Notes: a model not told the origin generated them from the letters alone. A stretch of 64,000 nt of DNA from Algoriphagus faecimaris (GCF_900101705.1 NZ_FNAC01000011.1:62001-126000); one strand, 5' to 3'. Shown: positions 1-8,595, counted from the stretch's first letter. A program made the numbers and translations.

Positions 1-2103
1 CCCAAAACCAAAGTCAAAATCAACGAAATTCGAGTTTTTGGAAATGATGAAATCTCAGACTCAAGAGTTAAGAAGAAGTTAAAGAAGACAAAAGAGCATG
101 CTCGTGTTGCAGTGTTTAGAGATGTCTATTCGAGACTCACGGCGGCCACGCCTAGTGATATTGCCCAAGCTGCGCTTTACACCGACTCTGTCTCTCAAAA
201 TGATGTGAAAACCTACATCAATAAAAACTTTAAGCTCAATTTCTTTAACGGATCGAAATACATTCCAAAGGAATACAGAAACGATAAGGAAAATGTCATC
301 AGCTTCTACCAAAGTCAAGGCTTTAGAGATGTCAAAATCCTAGAAGACTCTGTCTATGATTACAGTGAAGAGAAAATCAATATTGATCTAGAACTGGAGG
401 AAGGGCGAAAATACTTCTATAGAAATATCACTTTCGAAGGAAACTTCATTCATCCTGATGAAATCCTATTGGCTCGATTGGGCATCCAAAAAGGCGATGT
501 CTATAACAAAGAGAAACTGGATAAGCGGCTGAACTATGATCCCCAAAGAGGAGACGATGTGAGTTCTTTGTACCAGGATGACGGATACCTCTTTTTTAAC
601 ATAGATCCAGTAGAGGTCAATGTCATGGGCGACTCGATCGACTTGGAGATGCGGATATTTGAAGGCCCACAGGTAACGGTGAATTCAGTAAGAATCAAGG
701 GTAACGAACGGACCTCAGACCATGTAGTCATGCGGGAAATCCGAATCCTTCCCGGACAAAAATTCAGTAGAAAAGATCTCGTAAGAACCATCAGGGAACT
801 TTCTCAGCTAGGTTATTTTGATCCTGAAAAAATCAATCCAGACCTGAGGCCTAATTTCGAAGCGGCTACGGTGGATATCACCTTTGAGCTGGAAGAGCGA
901 CCTAATGACCAAATCGAACTCTCCGGAGGATGGGGCGGATTCTTTGGGTTCGTCGGTACGGTAGGACTAGTCTTCAATAACTTCTCACTGAAAAATATAG
1001 GCAACTTTGACAAATGGGATCCACTTCCTGTCGGTGACGGTCAGAAGCTATCCTTAAGAGTTCAAGCCAATGGCCGATCCTTCCAAAACTACTCCGTATC
1101 CCTAACAGAACCATGGTTTGGAGGTAAAAAACCAAATGCACTGAGTTTTAGCTTTAACCACTCTGTACAACGGCAAGTAGACTTCTTCAATCAAAACAAT
1201 TTTGGAAACGAGCTAGGCTTCTTTAAGATTACGGGAGCTACATTAGGCTTGGCACGAAGAGTTACCTGGCCTGATGATTACTTCAGCATAAGTAACTCTA
1301 TCCAATTCCAGATTTATGAATTCGATCAGTTTGGTACTTCCTTTGGTTTGAGCTACCCCACTGGAAAGTCTAATAGCTTAACCTTCAATAATACCATTTC
1401 GAGAAACAACGTGGATAGCCCGATATATCCAAGATTCGGTTCTAGCTTTACCCTATCCACCTCGTTGACGCCACCTTACTCTTCTTTAAATCAGAATATT
1501 TCCAGCGAAACCCCCGATGAGGAAAAGTACAAATGGCTCGAATACCACAAGTGGATGTTTGATGCCAGCGTTTACACTCCGCTCTTTGGATCCAATAAAT
1601 TCGTAGCTAGTGCTAGGGCACACATGGGCTTCCTGGGATCCTATGGACAGCGAATAGGTATGATCCCACTGGAGCGATTTGTAATGGGAGGTGATGGTAT
1701 GACCTTTAACAACTTTGCTCTCGGCCAAGAAATCATCGGTCTCCGTGGCTATGAAAACCAATCCATCACTCCAGGTAGAGAAACAAGAGGAACGGAAAAT
1801 CCTGATCCGTTTGGAGGTATCGTGTACAACAAATACGTGATGGAATTGAGATTCTTGGTATCTCCTAACCCTTCTGCTACCATCTTCCTTTTGGGATTTG
1901 CAGAAGCGGGAAACAACTGGGGATCCTATCGTGACTTTAACCCTTATGATTTGAAAAAATCTGCAGGTTTAGGTGCTAGAATCTTTATGCCTGCCTTTGG
2001 TTTACTTGGAGTCGATTGGGGATATGGATTTGATGCTATACCTGGTACGACTCAACGTAGTGGAGCACAATTCCACTTTACCATCGGGCAACAGTTTAGA
2101 TAA
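1..2103 (+). CDS. bamA: BamA outer-membrane assembly factor, 5'-truncated
   Basis: The frame is open from base 1 to the stop at 2101-2103, so the start codon and signal peptide lie outside the window. The visible part has successive POTRA modules (for example KVKINEIRVFGNDEIS at the very start and TVNSVRIKGNERTSDHV near base 690). A Omp85 beta-barrel of about 380 residues follows, ending in FHFTIGQQFR, and includes the family VRGY-like loop as GLRGYE. BamA folds and inserts beta-barrel proteins into the outer membrane. Two OmpH/Skp-like periplasmic chaperone genes follow on the same strand, the arrangement usual in Bacteroidota. A GTG at 112 is an internal codon and not the start. Confidence 0.95.
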   Translation, partial: PKTKVKINEIRVFGNDEISDSRVKKKLKKTKEHARVAVFRDVYSRLTAATPSDIAQAALYTDSVSQNDVKTYINKNFKLNFFNGSKYIPKEYRNDKENVISFYQSQGFRDVKILEDSVYDYSEEKINIDLELEEGRKYFYRNITFEGNFIHPDEILLARLGIQKGDVYNKEKLDKRLNYDPQRGDDVSSLYQDDGYLFFNIDPVEVNVMGDSIDLEMRIFEGPQVTVNSVRIKGNERTSDHVVMREIRILPGQKFSRKDLVRTIRELSQLGYFDPEKINPDLRPNFEAATVDITFELEERPNDQIELSGGWGGFFGFVGTVGLVFNNFSLKNIGNFDKWDPLPVGDGQKLSLRVQANGRSFQNYSVSLTEPWFGGKKPNALSFSFNHSVQRQVDFFNQNNFGNELGFFKITGATLGLARRVTWPDDYFSISNSIQFQIYEFDQFGTSFGLSYPTGKSNSLTFNNTISRNNVDSPIYPRFGSSFTLSTSLTPPYSSLNQNISSETPDEEKYKWLEYHKWMFDASVYTPLFGSNKFVASARAHMGFLGSYGQRIGMIPLERFVMGGDGMTFNNFALGQEIIGLRGYENQSITPGRETRGTENPDPFGGIVYNKYVMELRFLVSPNPSATIFLLGFAEAGNNWGSYRDFNPYDLKKSAGLGARIFMPAFGLLGVDWGYGFDAIPGTTQRSGAQFHFTIGQQFR

Positions 2104-2194
2104 GCTTGAAAAGCGAAAGGATTTGGTTAATTTATGTCAAAATTTTCTACGATTTGAATCGTTTTACAGAATCAAATCTTAATAAGACAAGCAC

Positions 2195-2725
2195 ATGAAT
2201 AAATCGCCAAAAATTGTACTTTTGTTGCTCTTTATGCTGATTTCAGGTACGCTGACAGCACAAAAGTTCGGATACATAGATTCGGAGTTTATATTAAACA
2301 AGCATCCCGACTACAAAGTAGTGCAGCAGGAGCTTCAAAATCTGAGCGACGCTTGGACGAAAGAGGCACAAAGTTTGGATAAAGAAATCAAGGAGATGTA
2401 TGTACAGCTCAAGGCAGAAGAAGTATTACTGACCGAAGAAATGTATCAAACCCGTCTTCGAGAAATCAAAGAAAAAGAGAAAGCCTCTCAAGTGTTTAAT
2501 AGTCGGATATTCGGTATAGATGGACAATATTTTCAAAAACAGGCAGAGCTACTTCAGCCCTTACAGTCGAAAATATACGATGCTATAGAAAGAGTATCCC
2601 GCAAAAATAATTTGGCTCTTCTGTTTGATAAAGCCTCAGTACCCTCTGGGATTATCTATACAGACCCCCGGCACGATTATTCAGAGTTTGTGCTGGATGA
2701 ATTAGGAATCGAAGACAGTAATTAA
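2195..2725 (+). CDS. OmpH/Skp-family periplasmic chaperone, first copy
   Basis: A 176-residue protein with an N-terminal signal peptide (hydrophobic to about residue 22, ending LTAQ). The start of the mature part, KFGYIDSEFILNKHPDY, is the OmpH signature. A long charged coiled coil (about residues 45-100) forms the tentacle arms, and a small beta-rich end is seen near the C terminus. Skp/OmpH trimers hold unfolded outer-membrane proteins in the periplasm for delivery to BamA. The gene starts 91 bases after bamA on the same strand and is followed by a paralogue, so it is probably co-transcribed. It has a longer SVPSGIIYTDPRHDYSEF tail than the second copy. Confidence 0.9.
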   Translation: MNKSPKIVLLLLFMLISGTLTAQKFGYIDSEFILNKHPDYKVVQQELQNLSDAWTKEAQSLDKEIKEMYVQLKAEEVLLTEEMYQTRLREIKEKEKASQVFNSRIFGIDGQYFQKQAELLQPLQSKIYDAIERVSRKNNLALLFDKASVPSGIIYTDPRHDYSEFVLDELGIEDSN

Positions 2726-2785
2726 GAAACAACTAAAGAAGAATGAAATTGAGCATAAGGCTGAAAAATTCAAATTGATGTTCAG

Positions 2786-2793
2786 TAGCTTTG
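2786..2793 (+). promoter_or_regulatory. Candidate -7 promoter element upstream of second ompH gene
   Basis: TAGCTTTG matches the Bacteroidota -7 consensus TAnnTTTG, 40 bases upstream of the ATG at 2834. No TTG is found at the expected -33 spacing, so the assignment is weak. It would allow the second OmpH gene its own transcript. Confidence 0.3.
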
Positions 2794-2833
2794 CGAGATT
2801 ACAAATAGCTATTAAAATTTAAATTAAATTCAT

Positions 2834-3379
2834 ATGAAAGCAAAAGTTATCCTTTCCGCAATCGCAATGCTTTGCGTAGGATTTGTCGCCCAAGCGCAAG
2901 AAGTAAAAATTGGCTATACCAATGTAGAGTTTATCATGGATCTTATGCCAGAAATGGAGCAGATTGGTGCTGATCTTCAGGACTATCAGGCCCAACTTCA
3001 GGCCAGTATACAAACCAAAGCCGGTGACTTCGAAAGACAGGTACAATCTTATCAGCAAGCAGCTGCTTCGATGACTGAAGAAGCTAGAGCTGCCAAAGAG
3101 CAAGAATTAACCAAATTACAGCAAGATCTACAGAAGTATGATCAAGATGCTTCTACCAGCTATCAGAGAAAACTGCAAGAGCTACTTGAGCCAGTTCAGA
3201 CTAAGGTGATCAATGCAATCAATGCAGTAGCCGCAGAAAACAATTACACTCACGTATTTGCTGAAACTGCAGGTCAGGCGCCTATCCTTCTATACACCAA
3301 GGAAGAAGATAAATTTACTGAATTGGTCTTGGCGAAACTTGGCGTACAAATGCCAACTCCTCCTGCTGGAAGCAATTAA
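2834..3379 (+). CDS. OmpH/Skp-family periplasmic chaperone, second copy
   Basis: A 181-residue protein: signal peptide ending in FVAQAQ, then EVKIGYTNVEFIMDLMPEME, the OmpH N-terminal strand. A Gln/Ala-rich coiled coil spans about residues 55-125. It ends in a Pro-rich tail, MPTPPAGSN. Same role as the preceding paralogue: a periplasmic chaperone for outer-membrane proteins. The two copies share fold and signature but differ widely in sequence, so this is an old duplication. An intrinsic terminator follows directly. Confidence 0.9.
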   Translation: MKAKVILSAIAMLCVGFVAQAQEVKIGYTNVEFIMDLMPEMEQIGADLQDYQAQLQASIQTKAGDFERQVQSYQQAAASMTEEARAAKEQELTKLQQDLQKYDQDASTSYQRKLQELLEPVQTKVINAINAVAAENNYTHVFAETAGQAPILLYTKEEDKFTELVLAKLGVQMPTPPAGSN

Positions 3380-3400
3380 TTAAACTATCAAAATCATATT

Positions 3401-3431
3401 AAAAAACCGGTTATTTAGCCGGTTTTTTTTA
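3401..3431 (+). terminator. Intrinsic terminator after ompH pair
   Basis: Perfect stem AAAAAACCGG / CCGGTTTTTT with an 8-base loop and a T run, starting 22 bases after the ompH stop. It separates the bamA-ompH group from the thioredoxin gene. Confidence 0.85.
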
Positions 3432-3440
3432 TTTTAAAGT

Positions 3441-3746
3441 ATGGCTAAAAAGAACTTCAAAGAGCTACTCAGCAAAAGTCAGGAGCTCTTGTTTGTAGAC
3501 TTCTATGCAGACTGGTGTGGACCCTGTCAAACCATGAATCCGGTGGTCGAGGAGGTGATTGATTCCTATGAAGGCAAGATCAAACTCCTCAAAATCGATG
3601 TGGAAAAGCACCCACAGCTTGCCCAGCAATTTGCAGTAAGGTCTATTCCCCATTATGCGCTGTTCAAAAGAGGAAAAATCCTCTGGCGCAAAGGAGGAAT
3701 TATGACAAAAAAAGATCTCGCTCAGTATTTAAAAGGTTTTGTGTGA
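3441..3746 (+). CDS. Thioredoxin-family protein
   Basis: A single thioredoxin domain of 101 residues with the active site ADWCGPC (cysteines 26 and 29) and the cis-proline in VRSIPHYALF. No signal peptide, so it is predicted to be a cytoplasmic disulfide reductase. Length is typical of thioredoxin. The start follows the terminator of the upstream gene by 10 bases, leaving almost no room for a promoter, so read-through or a promoter inside ompH may drive it. It could be a second, specialised thioredoxin and not the main TrxA. Confidence 0.9.
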   Translation: MAKKNFKELLSKSQELLFVDFYADWCGPCQTMNPVVEEVIDSYEGKIKLLKIDVEKHPQLAQQFAVRSIPHYALFKRGKILWRKGGIMTKKDLAQYLKGFV

Positions 3747-4180
3747 TCAAATTGACAAGGGAGTAGAGGGTGAGAGATCGGAGAATAGAAGAAAGACAGA
3801 AGACCGGAGGCGGATGGAAAATGAAAATATTTTGCCACTGCTTCCTCAGCAGGTCATTTATGATTAGGTGGCATTTTTTTTTGGGACTACAGGTATAGGA
3901 TACTTCTCCGTGGCCCATGTCTCACAGACCACTAGACTACCCATCTGAATTTTCTTGTTCGTGAAGACACGAACAGGGGCGAGTAAATAATTTTTTTCGC
4001 CAGGAATTCACAAATTACAATTTTTGATTAGGAATGGTGCTTTGGACCATTCCAATAAGCAATTCCGAGATGGATGGAAGCTTTAGCTTAAACATTTTTC
4101 TATTAAATAATTTCAGGTTTGAGGACACAAATCTAGGCAGACAAAAACAAGAAAAAATTCGTGTATTAGTAGCTCGCATA
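3747..4180. other. Gene-free structured stretch with several hairpins
   Basis: No convincing gene. The first 80 bases are purine-rich (GAGAGATCGGAGAATAGAAG and onward). After this come a hairpin followed by nine T (3833-3882), TGTTCGTG/CACGAACA with a 4-base loop (3956-3975), GGCGA/TCGCC (3978-4002) and GGAATGGT/ACCATTCC with a 7-base loop (4031-4053). The density of perfect stems suggests remnants of a repeat or an RNA element. I recognise no family. Confidence 0.45.
3833..3882 (+). terminator. Possible terminator downstream of thioredoxin gene
   Basis: TGCCAC (3833-3838) pairs with GTGGCA (3868-3873), which is followed by nine T. The loop of 29 bases contains a smaller TGCT/AGCA hairpin. 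The long loop makes this weaker than the other terminators in the window. Confidence 0.4.
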
Positions 4181-4206
4181 AAAAAAGCCCCATTAAGGAG
4201 CTTTTT
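4181..4206 (-). terminator. Intrinsic terminator of the rluB-like gene
   Basis: On the minus strand AAAAAGC pairs with GCTTTTT (inner GG/CC pairs, one mismatch), and a T run follows. It begins 6 bases after the stop of the pseudouridine synthase gene. Confidence 0.75.
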
Positions 4207-4211
4207 GATTA

Positions 4212-5447
4212 TTAGATAAAGAACTTCAGTTTGATCACTTCCTTCTCCGATAAAAACCGATAATGTCCCCTTTTCAAATCCTTCTTATCTAGTCCAGCAA
4301 ACATCACACGGTCAAGTGCAGTCACATCATAGCCCAAGTGAGCAAAAATCCGACGGACGATGCGGTTTCTACCGATATGAATTTCCAAACCAAGAATGGT
4401 CCTATCCTTAGACAAAACCTGCATATCATCCACATTTGCGGGACCATCCTCCAGCGTCAATCCTTCCAAAATCGCCTCTTCGTCTTTTTTGGTTAGCGGC
4501 TTATCCAGTGTGACTTGATAAATCTTTTTAATCTCATTGGATGGGTGAGAAAGTTTTGCAGCCAATTCCCCATCGTTAGTAAATAGTAGAAGACCTGTGG
4601 TATTTCGATCTAATCGACCCACTGGAAAAATCCGCTCCTCGCAGGCATTCCCAACAAGATTCATCACCGTCTTTCTATCCATAGGATCATCTGTGGTGGT
4701 AATAAAATCCTTAGGCTTATTCAAAAGCAGATAAACAGGCTTTTCAGGATTGATTCGCTTACCATTGTAAACTACACGATCTGATTTTTTTACTTTATAA
4801 CCCAGTTCGGTAATCACCTCATTATTTACACTTACCAAACCTTTACTGATCAATTCATCTGCCTCTCTTCTGCTACAGATTCCAGAATTGGCAATGTATT
4901 TATTCAGTCGAATTTCTTCATTCGCCTCAGCCTTAGACTTTTTAGAAGGTAAAGCGTCAAAGTTATAATCAGGCCTATCGCTGTCCATAATAGGAGCCTT
5001 TGGCCTATTCTTACCAAAGCCTTTTTTGGCAGGGGCACTCGATTTATGAGCTTGCTCCTTTTCGCCAAAAATTGGTTTTTGATCCTTTCCTCTTCCTAAA
5101 TAGGTGCGCTTTTGAGGTTCTCTTTCATCCCTTCGCTCAGCTTTGTCAAACTTCTTTTCGAACTTTTTGGGCTTTTCGTCTTTAGCAAAATCCGGTCTAG
5201 GCTTAAGAGTCCTCTTTGGAAATTTACTTTCTTCATCCTTTTGGAATCTACCTTTTCTATCTCGGTTTTCATCCTGCTTCCAGTTACGGGGACCAGAAGA
5301 TCTTTTGCCATCATTCTTTGGATCAAATTTTTTGGGTGAACGTCTTTGATCGTCTTTACTGGATGGGTTGGATTTAGAATAGCCCTTTGATTCTTCTGAA
5401 TCAGTTTTTGAGCTAAAAAATGGTCTTTTTGAATTGTCTTTTTTCAT
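4212..5447 (-). CDS. 23S rRNA pseudouridine synthase, RluB/RsuA family, with charged N-terminal extension
   Basis: 411 residues. The C-terminal 235 form a complete RsuA/RluB-type enzyme: an S4 RNA-binding domain (IRLNKYIANSGICSRREAD) and the catalytic motif GRLDRNTTGLLLF, whose Asp attacks the uridine. The first 175 residues are extremely rich in Lys, Arg, Asp, Glu, Ser and Pro and look disordered. The ATG at 5447 keeps that extension. The enzyme isomerises a uridine in large-subunit rRNA. The exact site cannot be told from sequence, and RluE/F-type activity remains possible. Monocistronic, with its own terminator. Confidence 0.9.
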   Translation of the reverse strand: MKKDNSKRPFFSSKTDSEESKGYSKSNPSSKDDQRRSPKKFDPKNDGKRSSGPRNWKQDENRDRKGRFQKDEESKFPKRTLKPRPDFAKDEKPKKFEKKFDKAERRDEREPQKRTYLGRGKDQKPIFGEKEQAHKSSAPAKKGFGKNRPKAPIMDSDRPDYNFDALPSKKSKAEANEEIRLNKYIANSGICSRREADELISKGLVSVNNEVITELGYKVKKSDRVVYNGKRINPEKPVYLLLNKPKDFITTTDDPMDRKTVMNLVGNACEERIFPVGRLDRNTTGLLLFTNDGELAAKLSHPSNEIKKIYQVTLDKPLTKKDEEAILEGLTLEDGPANVDDMQVLSKDRTILGLEIHIGRNRIVRRIFAHLGYDVTALDRVMFAGLDKKDLKRGHYRFLSEKEVIKLKFFI

Positions 5448-5520
5448 AGAGTATGCAACATCACTGCTGTATTAAGATTTGTAAAATAAGAACTTGTATC
5501 TCAAGTCCTTAATTGGGCTG

Positions 5521-5556
5521 CAAAGGTACAACCAATTATTGGAATTTGCTCATCAA
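5521..5556 (-). promoter_or_regulatory. Candidate promoter of the rluB-like gene
   Basis: On the minus strand TACCTTTG (5528-5521) fits TAnnTTTG. A TTG lies 25 bases upstream (5556-5554), slightly farther than usual. It sits 74 bases before the ATG. Confidence 0.35.
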
Positions 5557-5565
5557 TCCAAAAAA

Positions 5566-6375
5566 TCACTTATGCTTATAAAAATACTCTGTAGCCTTCC
5601 TGACTGAGCCTTCTGAAAGAAGCAAAGCTCTAGCTTCTCGCTCATTGAGGCCGGTGGCCTCCATGATCATTTTTGTTCCTCTATTGATTAATTTGGCGTT
5701 GGAAAGCTGCATATCCACCATTTTATTTCCTTTGACTCGGCCAAGCTTAATCATGACTGCAGTAGAAATCATGTTCAGCACCAACTTCTGAGCTGTGCCA
5801 GCTTTCATCCGGGTACTTCCCGTCACAAACTCAGGACCTACCACTACCTCTATCGGATAGGCTACTTCTTTACCCAGCGGTGAATTGGGATTGCATGTGA
5901 TGCAGGCAGTTAATAGTCCTTTATCCTTTGCATCTTTTACCCCTCCGATGACATAAGGAGTGGTCCCGGAAGCCGCAATACCTATTACCGTATCTTTTTC
6001 ATTGAAACCATATTCCGAAATATCTTTCCAGGCTTGATTCTCATCATCTTCGGCATTTTCCACTGCTTTACGAATAGCTTCATCTCCTCCTGCAATCAAG
6101 CCGATCACCCAATCATGCGGTACACCATAGGTGGGTGGGCACTCAGAGGCATCGAGAATGCCTAGTCTTCCGGAGGTCCCTGCTCCAATATAAAACAATC
6201 GGCCCCCCTCATGCATTCGAGGAACAATTTCCTTAACCAAGGAACTGATAACAGGAATTAGCTCCTTTACAGCTTCAGGTACACGATGATCTTCTAGGTT
6301 GATGTTTTGCAAAAGCTCCTGCACGGACATGAGCTCAAGGTTATCGTAGTGGGAGGTGCTTTCTGTTATTTTCAT
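5566..6375 (-). CDS. murQ: N-acetylmuramic acid 6-phosphate etherase
   Basis: MurQ cleaves the lactyl ether of MurNAc-6-phosphate, giving GlcNAc-6-phosphate and D-lactate, in cytoplasmic recycling of cell-wall sugars. The 269-residue protein has a SIS sugar-isomerase domain with FYIGAGTSGRLGILDA, the catalytic-Glu motif DASECPPTYG, a second phosphate-binding region TGSTRMKAGTAQK and the C-terminal helical end. Length is slightly short of the usual 300. Its ATG overlaps the stop of the kinase gene by 4 bases (ATGA), so it is translationally coupled to the enzyme that would supply its substrate. Confidence 0.95.
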   Translation of the reverse strand: MKITESTSHYDNLELMSVQELLQNINLEDHRVPEAVKELIPVISSLVKEIVPRMHEGGRLFYIGAGTSGRLGILDASECPPTYGVPHDWVIGLIAGGDEAIRKAVENAEDDENQAWKDISEYGFNEKDTVIGIAASGTTPYVIGGVKDAKDKGLLTACITCNPNSPLGKEVAYPIEVVVGPEFVTGSTRMKAGTAQKLVLNMISTAVMIKLGRVKGNKMVDMQLSNAKLINRGTKMIMEATGLNEREARALLLSEGSVRKATEYFYKHK

Positions 6376-7214
6376 AATTTTTCCTGATGATAAAGGGTCA
6401 ATCCTGCAATAGGGCTTTCGATGACTAATTGGACATGTAAGCCTCTGTCGGTAGCCGCTTTCCGTAGAATAGTTGAATTGTAATGAGCTATGGAGCCTAC
6501 AAAATTCACGGGTTTCTTTTCAAAATCTTGATACTTACATACGTGCTTGGAGAAAAACTCCTGAAACGAGTCATAGAAAAGTTTATAACAATAGGGATTT
6601 GAACTATGCTCGGTAATAAAACGGCAAAAACTTGCCATATAACGATTGGGAAAGGGTTGACGATAGACATGGTCCTGAATAACCTCCCGAGTCAAATGGA
6701 AACGCTCTAGAACTTCAGATCTAATTTCTTTTGGCATTTCATCATTGATGAAATCTCTTAGAAATTTTCTCCCTACATATCCTCCTCCTCCTTCATCTCC
6801 TAAAATATATCCGGGTGCCGGCCTAGAATCAATGATTTTTTCACCGTCGTAATCGCAACTATTTGATCCTGTTCCTAAAATACAAGCGATGCCAGCCTCA
6901 TGACCACAAGTAGCATGAGCAGCGGCAGAGAGATCGTGATCTATTTCTATACTCGCTTTTGAAAAAATAGTCCCTAGCGCCTGAGACACTTCGGCCTTTC
7001 GCTCAGGTGCTGAACAGCCTGCGCCGTAATAAAAGATTTGTTCGATCTCATTTTCCAATTGGAGTAAAAAGTCATCTCGCATCTGAAGAGCCATTTCTTC
7101 TGACGTTTGATAGTAGGGATTAAAGCCTACTCCCCTATGTTGAGAGATTGTTCCATCGCGGTGAATTACTCGCCAGTCAGTTTTACTCGAACCACTATCT
7201 GCTATCAATATCAT
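6372..7214 (-). CDS. murK: BadF/BadG/BcrA/BcrD-type sugar kinase, probable MurNAc kinase
   Basis: 280 residues of the ASKHA fold. The phosphate-1 loop is ADSGSSKTDWR at the N terminus; GTGSNSCDYDG and GDEGGGGYVGR follow. The BadF/BadG family includes N-acetylglucosamine and N-acetylmuramic acid kinases. Direct coupling to murQ (ATGA overlap at 6372-6375) argues for MurNAc as substrate, as in the murTKQ system of Tannerella forsythia, but no MurT-like transporter is in this window. The start also overlaps the stop of the cytochrome b5-like gene by 4 bases. The substrate assignment is an inference from context. Confidence 0.8.
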   Translation of the reverse strand: MILIADSGSSKTDWRVIHRDGTISQHRGVGFNPYYQTSEEMALQMRDDFLLQLENEIEQIFYYGAGCSAPERKAEVSQALGTIFSKASIEIDHDLSAAAHATCGHEAGIACILGTGSNSCDYDGEKIIDSRPAPGYILGDEGGGGYVGRKFLRDFINDEMPKEIRSEVLERFHLTREVIQDHVYRQPFPNRYMASFCRFITEHSSNPYCYKLFYDSFQEFFSKHVCKYQDFEKKPVNFVGSIAHYNSTILRKAATDRGLHVQLVIESPIAGLTLYHQEKL

Positions 7215-7444
7215 AAATTCTCTAATTTTCCTACGGCATTCAACCGCTCAAACACCTTGCTGCTGTGAGGAGCATCCTCAAGTTCTTCGGTAAGATCTTG
7301 CCCAGCCCAGTGCTCATAATGCTTTCCATTGCGCCACAATTTGGAATGGCTGACATCGTAAATTATGCCCTCAAAGGCAATCCAGATCTCGGGACGATCC
7401 TGCCCATTGCGAAGAGCAAGCTGCTGCTTGGAATAAGTTTTCAT
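7211..7444 (-). CDS. Small cytochrome b5-like heme-binding domain protein
   Basis: 77 residues from the ATG at 7444, which shares one base with the upstream stop (TGATG). A farther upstream start would lie inside that gene. The sequence YDVSHSKLWRNGKHYEHWAG, then DLTEELEDAPHSSKVFERL, matches the short soluble cytochrome b5-like family, whose His in HYEHW and APH are the likely heme ligands. No signal peptide or membrane anchor, so cytoplasmic. Why a heme protein sits between an arginase-family gene and murein-sugar recycling genes is unknown. Coupling on both sides suggests one polycistronic message. Confidence 0.75.
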   Translation of the reverse strand: MKTYSKQQLALRNGQDRPEIWIAFEGIIYDVSHSKLWRNGKHYEHWAGQDLTEELEDAPHSSKVFERLNAVGKLENL

Positions 7445-8595
7445 CAAAGCAACTTTATTTGAGCGTTGATCCAACGCTCAGGAATCTCACCTTTTTGGGC
7501 TGTTTGATAATCCGAATAGCTACAAGGCACAGTACTGATTCGGTCAAACTTTTCTGTCTCATTATGGGGGATTTCCATCCACCATTTACCGCTTTTTTTA
7601 CTTTTATAAAATACCAAAGTATTAGGCTTAGTATCCATAGAGACTGTATACTTGATGTAGTCACTGCTTTTAAATGAAAGACTATCCTTTCGGGCATAAA
7701 ATCCCTCAATAAAATACCAAATCATCACTGCCGCTACCTTTGCAGTTTTATTGTGGCTATCATCAAAATAGGGCTCATAACCATATAATCCTAAGGAGCT
7801 CAATTTTTCGTTCATCCCGGCAAACCAACAAATCTGACAAGCTTCCTGCGCGGTCAACCCAAAAGGCTGAGCATCCACAACTCCCGGAGCATCTGCGGAC
7901 TGAATAGCACAAAGATCAAAACTCAACAAATCCGCATTTCGGATCATGGGTTCTATCTCTTTAAATTCCTTGCGAACAATCCCTAGACGCATGTGATCAA
8001 AGTATAACTTCTCCATCACATTAACTAGAGAGGGATCTACTAGAAAACTTTGGTAGGCAATATGTGTGTATGAAAAAAGAAAATTCGGCTGATGAAGAAT
8101 GATTTCCTGGGTATGTTGATCAGCAGCTTCTCCAGATTCCTCCATATCCACTTTGGCATCTACGGTCAACAAACTGACCAATTTTTTCATCTTTTGATAG
8201 GAAAGGTATTGGCCGTAGTCCAAATCGTGCGTTCCACCAAAGTAGATGGGAAGGATTTGATTTTTCATCAGGTATTCCCCTACTTTCTGGATTCGCTCAT
8301 ACGTTTCTTGAAGTGTATCTCCGGGAATCAAATCTCCCAAATCAGCAATGCGATAAGAGCCTATTCCTTTTTTTAAATCATAAAGCTTCTCTCTAATTTC
8401 AGATGCGGAACGGACGATACTCTCTCCTTTTTTTATTCCTCTATCCTCTTTTAGGCCCACTAGGGCAATTTGGATACCTTTCAGGTCAGGAAACTCCTCC
8501 CCATACCAATGAATCTGCTTGAAGAAGGAGTTGTCAGGAAATTTTTTCTGCCAAAGAAAATCTGCTACGGGCTCAAAAAAGGTAGATATACTCAT
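7444..8595 (-). CDS. Arginase/formimidoylglutamase-family protein with altered metal site
   Basis: 383 residues starting at the ATG at 8595 (MSISTFFEPV); an in-frame TTG at 8628 is less likely. The middle and C-terminal part follows the ureohydrolase fold, with GGTHDLDYG for the usual GGDHS, TVDAKVDMEES for DAHxD, and LSFDLCAIQSADAPG for SxDxDxxDP. One His and three Asp of the canonical binuclear manganese ligands are kept; a His is replaced by Lys and an Asp by Cys. Activity on formimidoylglutamate or arginine is therefore doubtful. First gene of the operon with the cytochrome b5-like gene, murK and murQ. Confidence 0.7.
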   Translation of the reverse strand: MSISTFFEPVADFLWQKKFPDNSFFKQIHWYGEEFPDLKGIQIALVGLKEDRGIKKGESIVRSASEIREKLYDLKKGIGSYRIADLGDLIPGDTLQETYERIQKVGEYLMKNQILPIYFGGTHDLDYGQYLSYQKMKKLVSLLTVDAKVDMEESGEAADQHTQEIILHQPNFLFSYTHIAYQSFLVDPSLVNVMEKLYFDHMRLGIVRKEFKEIEPMIRNADLLSFDLCAIQSADAPGVVDAQPFGLTAQEACQICWFAGMNEKLSSLGLYGYEPYFDDSHNKTAKVAAVMIWYFIEGFYARKDSLSFKSSDYIKYTVSMDTKPNTLVFYKSKKSGKWWMEIPHNETEKFDRISTVPCSYSDYQTAQKGEIPERWINAQIKLL

